This document shows, one piece after another, positions 45,053-52,479 of a stretch of DNA of 52,934 bases. Position numbers and translations under genes: made by a program. Below the pieces are notes generated by a model. It saw nothing but the letters and a program-made list of their open reading frames with translations, ran no database searches and was not told the origin of the DNA. Within the stretch, counting starts at the first letter, position 1. The number at the start of each line of letters is the position of its first letter. The stretch comes from Synechococcales cyanobacterium bin2.concoct.b11b12b14.033 (GTDB lineage Bacteria; Cyanobacteriota; Vampirovibrionia; Caenarcaniphilales; Caenarcanaceae), in NCBI GenBank assembly GCA_013298875.1, contig JAAFJH010000007.1:1-52934 (forward strand), read 5' to 3'.

Positions 45053-46089
45053 GTTAAACTCCTTCTAAATTCAAGCTGATTTAAAAGCTCAAATATAAGT
45101 TTAAAATCCATTACTATTTCATCGTAAATTTTATAATCCCATAAACTTTTAAAAATTGGCGGCTCAAAAAACTGTTTCATATTACCCGCTTCAATCGCAA
45201 TATATAATTTATTTCCTTTGAATGAGAACTGAAAATTTTGTCCGGTTTTATGTACATAATTAACCATTTTCTCTAAAACCTTGCTGGAAAGTATATAAAA
45301 AGCTTCAGTATTATCATTACCAAAAACCTTGAATAATTGATTAAACTCAATATTATCCAAAAGTATTTCAGAACCAAAATTAGAATTAGTACCAAAACGT
45401 TTATCCTTGTCAATATTTTGCGGTATATCAATTATAAAAAATAAACCATCAAATATTGGTATCGTCTTACTTGTTTTGCCAGACTTAGTATGATACTTAA
45501 CATGTAATTCCGAACATTGAAATCTTAAAGAGTTTATCTCTCCAGCAATTAAATCATCACCAATATAAATATTGAAAAAATTAAATAAATTACTAGCTCC
45601 AAAATCATTTTCGTTAATATATTTTGTATAATTATATTCAAGGTTTTGTCCGCCTAACAATTTGATAATTTCTGTAATAATATTTGCTTTAAATTCTTTA
45701 TAATAATCTTTTAATAAGTACTGATAGGCAATTACCATAGTTATAATAATTGCGGCAAATTCTAAGCAAAAATACCAGGTGAATAAGTTAAACAAGTCTC
45801 TTTTCCAAATTGGAAAAATAATATATATTAAAATAGGTGTATTACACAGTATTATCGTTAGAATTATTAAGGGTATTTTAGACTTTCTTTCCTGTTCTAG
45901 TTTGTCAATGGCCGGCTCCATTTGAGACACTACTTTATCAACGAACTGTATTTCCTCATCGCTTATTTGTATTTTTTTATTTATTTGTTTATGCTTTTTT
46001 TGGTTTTGAATAAAATTTACAATAGTTGCAATAATAGCTATTACGATACAAACGACAACCCAGTAGAAAAGTTTTTGATTACTATCCAT
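45049..46089 (-). CDS. DUF3137-like membrane protein, copy A
   Basis: 346 residues. One N-terminal helix (LFYWVVVCIVIAIIATIVNFI), a short coiled coil (EIQFVDKVVSQMEPAIDKLEQERK), two helices, then the DUF3137 domain (SLRFQCSELHVKYHT, FDGLFFIIDIP, SNFGSEILLDNIEF, VNYVHKTGQNFQFSF). Lies 11 nt after the lemA stop. Copy B differs mainly by extra N-terminal helices, so the pair arose by tandem duplication followed by N-terminal change. Confidence 0.72.
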   Translation of the reverse strand: MDSNQKLFYWVVVCIVIAIIATIVNFIQNQKKHKQINKKIQISDEEIQFVDKVVSQMEPAIDKLEQERKSKIPLIILTIILCNTPILIYIIFPIWKRDLFNLFTWYFCLEFAAIIITMVIAYQYLLKDYYKEFKANIITEIIKLLGGQNLEYNYTKYINENDFGASNLFNFFNIYIGDDLIAGEINSLRFQCSELHVKYHTKSGKTSKTIPIFDGLFFIIDIPQNIDKDKRFGTNSNFGSEILLDNIEFNQLFKVFGNDNTEAFYILSSKVLEKMVNYVHKTGQNFQFSFKGNKLYIAIEAGNMKQFFEPPIFKSLWDYKIYDEIVMDFKLIFELLNQLEFRRSLT

Positions 46090-46100
46090 TGCGAACTCAA

Positions 46101-46673
46101 CTAATTATTAAATAAATTTTGCATATTAATACTTCCTTTTTCGTCTTCCGAAGCTTCAAACCATTCTTTATGTTGCAAACCCATTATTCCTGCAAAGATG
46201 CTACTCGGAAACATTTCTAAACCATTATTATACTGAGTTACTGCACTATTAAAAGCACGTCTGGCAGCGGATATTCGATCTTCAATTTCGGCTAAATTAC
46301 TTTGTATTTCTTTAAATAAACCTATACTTGTCATTTGTGGATAATTCTCACTGAGAGCAAAAAAGCGAGTAAATATTTGAGACGCTTCATTATCTAAATG
46401 TACTTTATCTTCCATTGATAAATCTGGATTAGAAGCTTGATTACGCAAACTAATAGCCTTTTCAATAAAACTAGTCTCACGGCTGGCAGTTTCTTTGGCT
46501 ACGGCAACTAAATTAGGTATTAAATCAAAACGGTTTTTTAAATAAACATCGATACTCGAAAAAGTATTTTCAACTTGGTTTTTCTTATTAATCAAGCCAT
46601 TATAAATACTTACTAGCCAAATAATTAATACTAAACCTACTATACCAATTACAAAAATCAAACTAATAGTCAT
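46101..46673 (-). CDS. lemA: LemA family protein
   Basis: 190 residues from ATG 46673, which has GGAG six to seven bases upstream; a TTG at 46685 overlaps that site and is unlikely. One N-terminal helix (LIFVIGIVGLVLIIWLVSIYN) is followed by the helical bundle with YLKNRFDLIPNLVAVAKE, SENYPQM and the end of the family core, RRAFNSAVTQYNNGLEMFPSS and IFAGIMG. LemA proteins are membrane-anchored helical bundles of unclear role, commonly next to DUF3137, as seen here. Confidence 0.92.
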   Translation of the reverse strand: MTISLIFVIGIVGLVLIIWLVSIYNGLINKKNQVENTFSSIDVYLKNRFDLIPNLVAVAKETASRETSFIEKAISLRNQASNPDLSMEDKVHLDNEASQIFTRFFALSENYPQMTSIGLFKEIQSNLAEIEDRISAARRAFNSAVTQYNNGLEMFPSSIFAGIMGLQHKEWFEASEDEKGSINMQNLFNN

Positions 46674-46691
46674 TTTTATCTCCAAGTTTTA

Positions 46692-47300
46692 CTAAGTTAA
46701 TTTCGGATACTTAAATTCATACCCATTATAATTTACTGATTTCCCGATGGTTTTAGCATAAGTATCAGCCATTAAGTCATTTCCCAAAAAGTCTAAAACC
46801 CATTTATTTCTACTCTCAGACCAAGTAAAAATCCATAAATCATTAGTACCCGCAATAGTTAAATTTAATAGCTTAATATTAAAACCACTTAGCATTTTAA
46901 ATTCATCTATCGAATCAAAGTCTTCCAATTCATCTACTCTATCTATCTCTATATCATCAGCTTCAGATGAATTTATTTCATGATCTAACCAAACAAATAA
47001 TTTATCCGCTTCTAAGCCAGGAAAATTCACAATACTAATTATTGCAATATCTTCCAGTTTATACTCAAAACATTTAAGTAAATTTAGCCATTTTACATTA
47101 ACCCATTTTTCAGAATTCCCTGCCAAAAGTGCTAGTGCTTCTTCGGATAAATATTCTTTTACTTGAGCTAAATCTTTATTTGAGCCTTGAGAATATAATT
47201 TTAAAGCTTTATAAGTACTTTTTATATCATGATCAATTTGTTCGTATTTCCATTGATTAGTAGTACTCTTCTCTGTACTAAGTTTTTGTAATAATTCTTT
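46692..47300 (-). pseudogene. 3' part of a stop-interrupted gene (Tim44-like)
   Basis: From 47300 to 46692 the frame is open and coding-like (KELLQKLSTEK, WKYEQIDHDIKSTYKALKLY, VKEYLSEEALALL) but has no start codon before a TTG at 47126. It is in exactly the same frame as the preceding 183-residue ORF, separated only by TAA at 47301-47303. The segment with helices then WVNVKWLNLLKCFEYKLEDIAI, WIFTWSESRNKWVLDFLGND resembles Tim44-like ligand domains in layout. One base change in the stop would give a single protein of about 386 residues. Confidence 0.55.
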
Positions 47301-47852
47301 TTAACAGTTTGGGCTTTTTACTTTAAAGTCTAAAATATCTGAGAAAAAAGATGCTTCTACTTTATCAATTCCATTGCTCAAAGCTACTTTAAAATTATTT
47401 ACTCTTTCTTTCTCTTGCAAATAAAAAGATATATTTTCGGTAATTTTCATTAAGGTTTTAGCTTTACCAAAATATATAATTAAATCATTATCACTATATT
47501 TCTCATAATCAAATTCTTTCAGTGTTTCAGTAAGCTTTAGCAAAGTTTGTAAGCAATTCTGATAAGTTGGTTCAAAAGCTTCTACATATGACTTTGCATC
47601 TCCAATAACATAATTTTCTAATACTTCTAAATCTAAGGAATTATTATTTTTATTTTTTAGTTTACTTATTAATTCTTTTACTTTAGCCGAAGTTTCTAGT
47701 TGATATTCTTCTCGTAAAAAATCAGACATTTCACCTGACATAGTATTCAATTCTCTAATCTGATCACCGCTTTGAGAAGTATGAAATTTTTTGACTAACA
47801 AATCATAATATTCTACAAATTTTTGAAAGGTTTTAATACTTTTTTCATTCAT
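47301..47852 (-). CDS. 5' part of a stop-interrupted hypothetical gene
   Basis: 183 residues, helical, Lys/Glu-rich (KSIKTFQKFVEYYDLLVKKF, SAKVKELISKLKNK, LQTLLKLTETLKEF), ending SPNC before TAA. No family recognised. No signal peptide or membrane helix. Together with the downstream same-frame stretch it probably forms one gene at the head of the lemA-DUF3137 run. Confidence 0.55.
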   Translation of the reverse strand: MNEKSIKTFQKFVEYYDLLVKKFHTSQSGDQIRELNTMSGEMSDFLREEYQLETSAKVKELISKLKNKNNNSLDLEVLENYVIGDAKSYVEAFEPTYQNCLQTLLKLTETLKEFDYEKYSDNDLIIYFGKAKTLMKITENISFYLQEKERVNNFKVALSNGIDKVEASFFSDILDFKVKSPNC

Positions 47853-48020
47853 ACAAATTTACTTATTTTTAATATTTAGTACTTTCTTGTATTTTGTACA
47901 TTTTAATTTTTTGTCCTCAAAAACCAAGGGCAAGCCCCCTAAAATTAGTTTAAATTATTTGATTTTGATACCAAAAGTCTTTTTATTTACTACTACTTCT
48001 TTCATTATATGGCACTTAGC

Positions 48021-48049
48021 TTGACAAATTATAAACATTGTTATTAGTA
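48021..48049 (+). promoter_or_regulatory. Candidate promoter of the 48083 gene
   Basis: TTGACA at 48021-48026 and, after 17 nt, TTAGTA. The -35 is perfect and the -10 weak. A start site near 48056 would fit the ATG at 48083 and exclude the ATG-like start at 48038. Confidence 0.35.
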
Positions 48050-48082
48050 TTTAGCTATTATTCAGTCTTATATTTTTATTTC

Positions 48083-48592
48083 ATGATTTCAAGACTTACT
48101 TCTTCAACTTCAGCTTTTAGTAGAGCTGCCTCCCAAAAACTAAAAACACCGCCCTCACCAGAAAGTAGAGTTAAAGCTTTAAAAAAAATTACATTACCCT
48201 TTATTGAGAAATTAACTTTAAGAAAAGCTCAGGAAATTTACGAATCCAAAGACTTAGATACTCCAGTTAATTCTTGGCAAAATGAATTAGCAAAGTTTTT
48301 GGAACCAATATTAAAAAAACATTATGGCATTGATGAAAAGACTGCCCAAAATATTGCTCTTTATACTGGTGGAAGTCTTGTGGATGAATATTCCTCTTTT
48401 TCCAATTCACCTATTAAAACTTATGACATTTTAATAGGACTATCCAGATATTTTGGTAAAGGACTTGAAAGATATAAAAAAGATAATGAAGTGAAAGTTA
48501 AGACAAATAGTATTGACGATACTCCTTTTATTAATGAACTAGTAAATACAGTAATGCATAGCGGAAAAAGTTTTGAATACTCCTTTTATTAA
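48083..48592 (+). CDS. Hypothetical protein, N-terminal part (frame broken)
   Basis: About 169 residues from ATG 48083 (MISRLTSSTSAFSRAASQKL). Helical and Lys-rich, without signal peptide or family match; the stretch YTGGSLVDEYSSF is the most distinctive. The frame ends YSFY just after a 58-bp tandem duplication. Collapsing one unit joins it to the next frame as a protein of about 263 residues. The earlier start at 48038 would add 15 hydrophobic residues and lies on top of the candidate promoter. Confidence 0.5.
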   Translation: MISRLTSSTSAFSRAASQKLKTPPSPESRVKALKKITLPFIEKLTLRKAQEIYESKDLDTPVNSWQNELAKFLEPILKKHYGIDEKTAQNIALYTGGSLVDEYSSFSNSPIKTYDILIGLSRYFGKGLERYKKDNEVKVKTNSIDDTPFINELVNTVMHSGKSFEYSFY

Positions 48593-48634
48593 TGAACTAG
48601 TAAATACAGTAGTGCGTAGCGGAAAAAGTTTTGA
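48519..48634. repeat. 58-bp tandem duplication with two differences
   Basis: 48519-48576 and 48577-48634 match except for two A-to-G changes (AATGCAT versus AGTGCGT). The unit encodes TPFINELVNTV..SGKSFE. Unlike the other duplications here the copies have diverged. Confidence 0.95.
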
Positions 48635-48932
48635 GCCAGAATCATTACAATATCAAATAACGGTACTAGCTGGTAAACTAGCTCAAATTTCAGCAATAGA
48701 ATCAACTATACAGCATGATTATTTTAGGTTAGTGCATGATGAAAATAAGGGTGAATTGAGATCGGTGCCTTTTGGTAAAAAGAAATTTGATGAGCTGACA
48801 AAGCAGCAAAAAGCTGAATATGAAGGATTTTACGAAACAAAAGAAAAGAGAATCCAAGAAATTAAAGAAAATGTAGCAAAAATCAAAAAACAAATAGCGA
48901 TAAAAAAAAGTTATAAGAAAGAATCTGCGTAA
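48573..48932 (+). CDS. Hypothetical protein, C-terminal part (frame broken)
   Basis: 119 residues; the real reading enters from the second copy of the 58-bp unit (TPFINELVNTVVRSGKSFE). It continues as a helical protein with a Lys/Glu-rich coiled coil at the end (ETKEKRIQEIKENVAKIKKQI). Its last 22 nt overlap the convergent tmk gene. No family recognised. Confidence 0.5.
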   Translation: MNTPFINELVNTVVRSGKSFEPESLQYQITVLAGKLAQISAIESTIQHDYFRLVHDENKGELRSVPFGKKKFDELTKQQKAEYEGFYETKEKRIQEIKENVAKIKKQIAIKKSYKKESA

Positions 48933-49522
48933 AAGCTCAAAATCTTAGTTTTAATTTTTTCATGTACTTCTGATTCATTTAAAATATTTGTGTCGATAAC
49001 TTCAAAACGGTTTGGTTCTTGAGAGGCTAATTCTAAAAAGCCGGCTCTTACTTTCTTTTGAAAATCCAAACCCTCCGCTTCGATTTTATCTTTTGACTTT
49101 AAACGCCCAAAACCAATATTGGGATCAATATCCAGCAAAAAAGTTAAGTCTGGTTTTAAACCTTGGCAGGCAAAATCATTTAATTGTTTGATAAAATCAA
49201 TATTTAAGCCTCTTGCAAAGCCTTGATAAACCACTGTCGAATCAATAAAACGATCACAAATGACAATTTGCTTTTTTGCCAAGGCAGGTTTTATAACCGT
49301 TTCAATATGCTCCGCTCGGTCAGCCATATAAAGCATTAATTCCGCAATAGCTGATGGATTCACTGAATTATCATTTAATAAAATTTCCCTTAGCTTCAAG
49401 CCAAATTCAGTGCCACCAGGATTACGAGTTAAAAGCCAATTTTCAGTTTTAGCAATGGAAGCCAATAAATTAATTTGGGTAGTTTTTCCAGCTCCGTCAG
49501 AGCCTTCCAAGGTAATAAACAT
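48911..49522 (-). CDS. tmk: Thymidylate kinase
   Basis: Phosphorylates dTMP to dTDP. P-loop EGSDGAGKTT at 6-15, TRNPGGTEFG, the DRFIDSTVVYQG switch with the DR motif, and a LID region (RLKSKDKIEAEG) consistent with the E. coli-type enzyme. 203 residues. Starts 3 nt after the nusA stop, so it belongs to the rimP-nusA-tmk run. Confidence 0.95.
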   Translation of the reverse strand: MFITLEGSDGAGKTTQINLLASIAKTENWLLTRNPGGTEFGLKLREILLNDNSVNPSAIAELMLYMADRAEHIETVIKPALAKKQIVICDRFIDSTVVYQGFARGLNIDFIKQLNDFACQGLKPDLTFLLDIDPNIGFGRLKSKDKIEAEGLDFQKKVRAGFLELASQEPNRFEVIDTNILNESEVHEKIKTKILSFYADSFL

Positions 49523-49525
49523 ATT

Positions 49526-50620
49526 TTAGTTTGGCTTTGCAGGTTGGTCATTTTCACTACGTATGTCAATTTTCCAGCCAGTTAAGCGACTTGCTAACTT
49601 AACATTTTGCCCACCTTTCCCAATAGCTAAGCTTAATTGATCATCTGGCACAATTACCAAAGCTCGGCGGTCTTCAAATAAAGCAATTTCACTAATTAAA
49701 GACGGTGCTAATGACGGACTTAAAGCATATGAAATATATTCAATCGGGTCTTCTGACCAAGGAATAACATCAATTTTTTCGCCGTAAAGTTCAGCACTAA
49801 TATTTTGAATGCGTGACCCACGTGAGCCAATACAAGCACCAATTGGGTCAATATCTTGATTAATCGAACGAACTGCCACGCGTGAACGCCTTCCAGACAT
49901 ACGAGCTTTTGACATAATTTCAACTAAACCTTCTTCAATTTCTGGAATTTCTAGCCTAAATAATTCAGATAAAAGCTCTTCATGTGCCTGAGAAATAATA
50001 ATAAACATTCTTTTATTTCTTTCCTGAAAGTCTGCAACATAAACCCGAATGCGTTGTCCTCTTTTATATTCATGATGCTGAATTTGCTCTTTAGGTGGCA
50101 TTAAGCCTTCAATACGTCCCAAATCAACAATAATATCTCGGCCACCATCAGCTCTTTCTTCAATGCGGGTTATTTGACCAACTACAATTTTATTTTTGCG
50201 CAGTTCATATTCTTCGCGCATTAATTTTTTTTCTTCTTCATTTAATCTTTGTCTCATAATATTTCGGGCAGCCTGGGCAGCAATACGTCCATATTCCGAA
50301 AAATCTTCGGGTGTTACGTCTACTTCAAGGATTTCACCCAGTTTTACATCATCCAAAACTGATTTGGCTTCGTCTAAGCTAATTTCGATGAATTCATTTT
50401 CAACTTTTTCAACGACTGTTAAAGGAGCATAAATGCCAATTTGAGAAGTTTCTTCCTGAAAAACAGTTTTAACGCCTTCAATATTATGGCCAGGTACTTT
50501 ACGTTTGTAGGCAGCCAAAACCGCATCACAAATCGCTTTAATAAAAGCTTCTTTCGAAATATTTCTTTCTTGCTCCAATTTTTCGGTAGCAAGCATAAAC
50601 TCAGAGCCTAATGTATACAT
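49526..50620 (-). CDS. nusA: Transcription termination/antitermination protein NusA
   Basis: 364 residues: N-terminal RNA polymerase-binding domain (to about 125), S1 domain (VVGQITRIEERADGGRDIIVDLG, GLMPPKEQI), KH1 (VRSINQDIDPIGACIGSRGSRIQ) and KH2 (LSLAIGKGGQNVKLASRLTGW). It lacks the C-terminal acidic repeats of E. coli NusA, as in many bacteria. Its GGAGG ribosome-binding site lies in the last codons of rimP, whose TAA directly precedes the ATG, so the two are translationally coupled. Confidence 0.95.
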   Translation of the reverse strand: MYTLGSEFMLATEKLEQERNISKEAFIKAICDAVLAAYKRKVPGHNIEGVKTVFQEETSQIGIYAPLTVVEKVENEFIEISLDEAKSVLDDVKLGEILEVDVTPEDFSEYGRIAAQAARNIMRQRLNEEEKKLMREEYELRKNKIVVGQITRIEERADGGRDIIVDLGRIEGLMPPKEQIQHHEYKRGQRIRVYVADFQERNKRMFIIISQAHEELLSELFRLEIPEIEEGLVEIMSKARMSGRRSRVAVRSINQDIDPIGACIGSRGSRIQNISAELYGEKIDVIPWSEDPIEYISYALSPSLAPSLISEIALFEDRRALVIVPDDQLSLAIGKGGQNVKLASRLTGWKIDIRSENDQPAKPN

Positions 50621-51121
50621 TTAAATGTCCTCCACTGAAATTTCAAAGGGTTCAGTATTTTGTTGTTGATTTTCCTCTGGCGTACAAAGGGCTAAAATAA
50701 CTTTTTGGATCAAAGAACAATCAAATAATTTTTCCTCTTCATTCACCAAAATAGCAATTTGATTATTTTCTTTTAATTTTAAAATTCCTATTTCTTTTTT
50801 AACTTTTTTTTGTAGAAAGGTAATTTCAACTAATTTTCCTTTGAAAACTTGAAACTCTCTTTCTGATTTTAGCTCTCTTCCAACTCCAGGACTCCAAACT
50901 TCAACGTTAAAATCTTCATTTAAATCTGGCAAACTAGCTTGTAATGATTTGATAACTGAGGTGCATTGTTCATGTCCAACATGTTTTTCAGGATCATTAA
51001 TAACAATTCGAAGAGTATTAATTGAATTATGAGAGAGCTTTTTTAATTCAACTAATTGCAAATTTAGGGCTTGCAGTTCATTTTCAATTGTCTTTTCAAG
51101 TAATTCCAAGGATTTAACCAT
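50621..51121 (-). CDS. rimP: Ribosome maturation factor RimP
   Basis: About 166 residues from ATG 51121, preceded by AGGA at 51127-51130; the longer frame to 51163 would read through the terminator hairpin and is rejected. The family core is the ELQALNLQLVELKKL strand-helix and SPGVGRELKSEREF, with a Cys-rich tail. RimP helps assemble the 30S subunit and is classically followed by nusA, as here. Confidence 0.9.
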   Translation of the reverse strand: MVKSLELLEKTIENELQALNLQLVELKKLSHNSINTLRIVINDPEKHVGHEQCTSVIKSLQASLPDLNEDFNVEVWSPGVGRELKSEREFQVFKGKLVEITFLQKKVKKEIGILKLKENNQIAILVNEEEKLFDCSLIQKVILALCTPEENQQQNTEPFEISVEDI

Positions 51122-51131
51122 TTTTTGTCCT

Positions 51132-51166
51132 AAAAAAAAGAGCTGAGCTTTTGAAAGGCCCAACTC
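51132..51166 (-). terminator. Terminator-like hairpin in the rimP leader (possible attenuator)
   Basis: On the minus strand GAGTTGGGC pairs along 9 bp (with G-U pairs) with GCTCAGCTC across a 9-nt loop and is followed by eight T. It ends 11 nt before the rimP start codon and downstream of the candidate promoter, so it terminates either the leader itself (attenuation) or an upstream transcript. Confidence 0.7.
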
Positions 51167-51203
51167 TTAATTATAATTATTCAAAAGAGTTTGTTTTCAC
51201 TCT

Positions 51204-51233
51204 ATGCTATCAAACTAATATATTGACAGTCAA
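51204..51233 (-). promoter_or_regulatory. Candidate promoter of rimP-nusA-tmk
   Basis: On the minus strand TTGACT at 51233-51228 and TAGCAT at 51209-51204 are separated by 18 nt. A start near 51197 would give a leader of about 75 nt that holds the hairpin at 51132-51166. Confidence 0.4.
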
Positions 51234-51246
51234 GTTTTACTGCTTT

Positions 51247-51321
51247 TTAATCAGCAGTAGAGGTTTGTAAAACAATACGTATTTGAAATTTCACTTCTTT
51301 ATTAGTATTTTCAATTTCCAT
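51247..51321 (-). CDS. Possible 24-residue peptide
   Basis: ATG at 51321 opens a frame MEIENTNKEVKFQIRIVLQT... ending TSTAD. The composition is coding-like and strand-forming, but no ribosome-binding site is seen. Its last codons form one arm of a TACTGCT/AGCAGTA inverted repeat at 51238-51259, just upstream of the rimP promoter. It may be a real small protein or chance. Confidence 0.25.
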   Translation of the reverse strand: MEIENTNKEVKFQIRIVLQTSTAD

Positions 51322-51369
51322 TTTAATATTTTGTAATCAGTTTATATAATTTAAAAGTCGTCAAATTAC

Positions 51370-52479
51370 TTAACTTTGTTCCTTGTTTACAACTTTATTT
51401 AGTAAATTAATTAAACTTTTACCGATGGAATAAGCTAAATTTACGGGAACTGCATTCCCAATTTGCTTGTACTTAGAAGACATTGAACCTATAAATTGCC
51501 AATCGTCTGGAAAAGTCTGAATTCGTGCATATTCCCTAACGGTTAAGGGTCTTGTTTCTTCTGGATGGCATCTTTCAGTCTGATTTTGCGAGGGGGAACA
51601 AGTTAAAGTTAAAGATGGCTCTTCCCAAGATAACCTTCTTGCCATACCGGTTTTTCCACCACCCATAAAATAACTTTTTTTCATATATTGTCTTTGTATA
51701 TCATCAGGCAAATCTCTCCAATAGCCGCCAGGTGGAACTAAATCTAAAACTGTTTTCTTATTCATTGGATACTTTACCCCTTCTGAAGATGGAACATCAC
51801 AATTATATAAATCACCTTTTTTTAAAGCATCTTGCAAATTCATTATTCGACTATAAGCTTTAGGCCATATAAATTCTGCTTTTTCGGCCAAATCTTGACG
51901 AATACCAATAATAATTAATCTCTCTCTTTTTTGTGGCACTTTATAATTGACCGCTCTTAATAATTGTGGTTCAAGCACTAAATAACCAATATTTTCAAGT
52001 ACTGATTTCATAGTTTCCAAAGTTTTTCCATTATCATGATTTAATAAACCCCTGACATTTTCTCCTAAAAAAACTTTCGGCTGGGTCTCTTTAATGGCTC
52101 GTGCAAATTCAAAAAATAAAGTTCCTCTAATATCTTCAAAACCTAATTTATTTCCAGCGTACGAAAAAGCCTGACAAGGAAAGCCACCCGAAATTATGTC
52201 TACTTTATTTATAAATTCTGAAAAATCAATTTGTGAAATGTCTTTTTCTAAAATATTCCAGCTTGGGCGATTATGAGCCAAAGTTTTACAAGCATCTTTA
52301 TTTATTTCATTCAGTAAAATATGTTTAAATCCAGCCTTTTCAAAACCCAAAGCCAAACCGCCAGCACCTGCAAATAATTCAATCGATTTAAAATCTCTAA
52401 CTGGTAAAACCGACTCAATATCCAAACTAAAAATATTTTCTACTTTCCTTGCTTCAGCTTTAAACAATAGTTGCTGCAT
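51370..52479 (-). CDS. DNA (cytosine-5) methyltransferase of an R-M system
   Basis: 369 residues with the m5C motifs in order: I FAGAGGLALGF (36-46), IV SGGFPCQAFS with catalytic Cys102, VI ENVRG, VIII QKRERLIIIG, IX RPLTVREYARIQTFPDDW and X GNAVP. The region before IX (GGGKTGMARRLSW, CSPSQNQTERCHPEETRP) resembles, from memory, methylases of the GGWCC/GGNCC group such as M.Eco47II and M.Sau96I. It starts directly after the stop of the nuclease gene, a tight R-M pair, and would protect the host from it. Confidence 0.92.
   Translation of the reverse strand: MQQLLFKAEARKVENIFSLDIESVLPVRDFKSIELFAGAGGLALGFEKAGFKHILLNEINKDACKTLAHNRPSWNILEKDISQIDFSEFINKVDIISGGFPCQAFSYAGNKLGFEDIRGTLFFEFARAIKETQPKVFLGENVRGLLNHDNGKTLETMKSVLENIGYLVLEPQLLRAVNYKVPQKRERLIIIGIRQDLAEKAEFIWPKAYSRIMNLQDALKKGDLYNCDVPSSEGVKYPMNKKTVLDLVPPGGYWRDLPDDIQRQYMKKSYFMGGGKTGMARRLSWEEPSLTLTCSPSQNQTERCHPEETRPLTVREYARIQTFPDDWQFIGSMSSKYKQIGNAVPVNLAYSIGKSLINLLNKVVNKEQS

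Noticed and set aside
51223-51246. TTGACA-17-TTTAAT on the plus strand
   Set aside because: A good hexamer match, but no plus-strand gene follows; the overlapping minus-strand signal fits rimP better.
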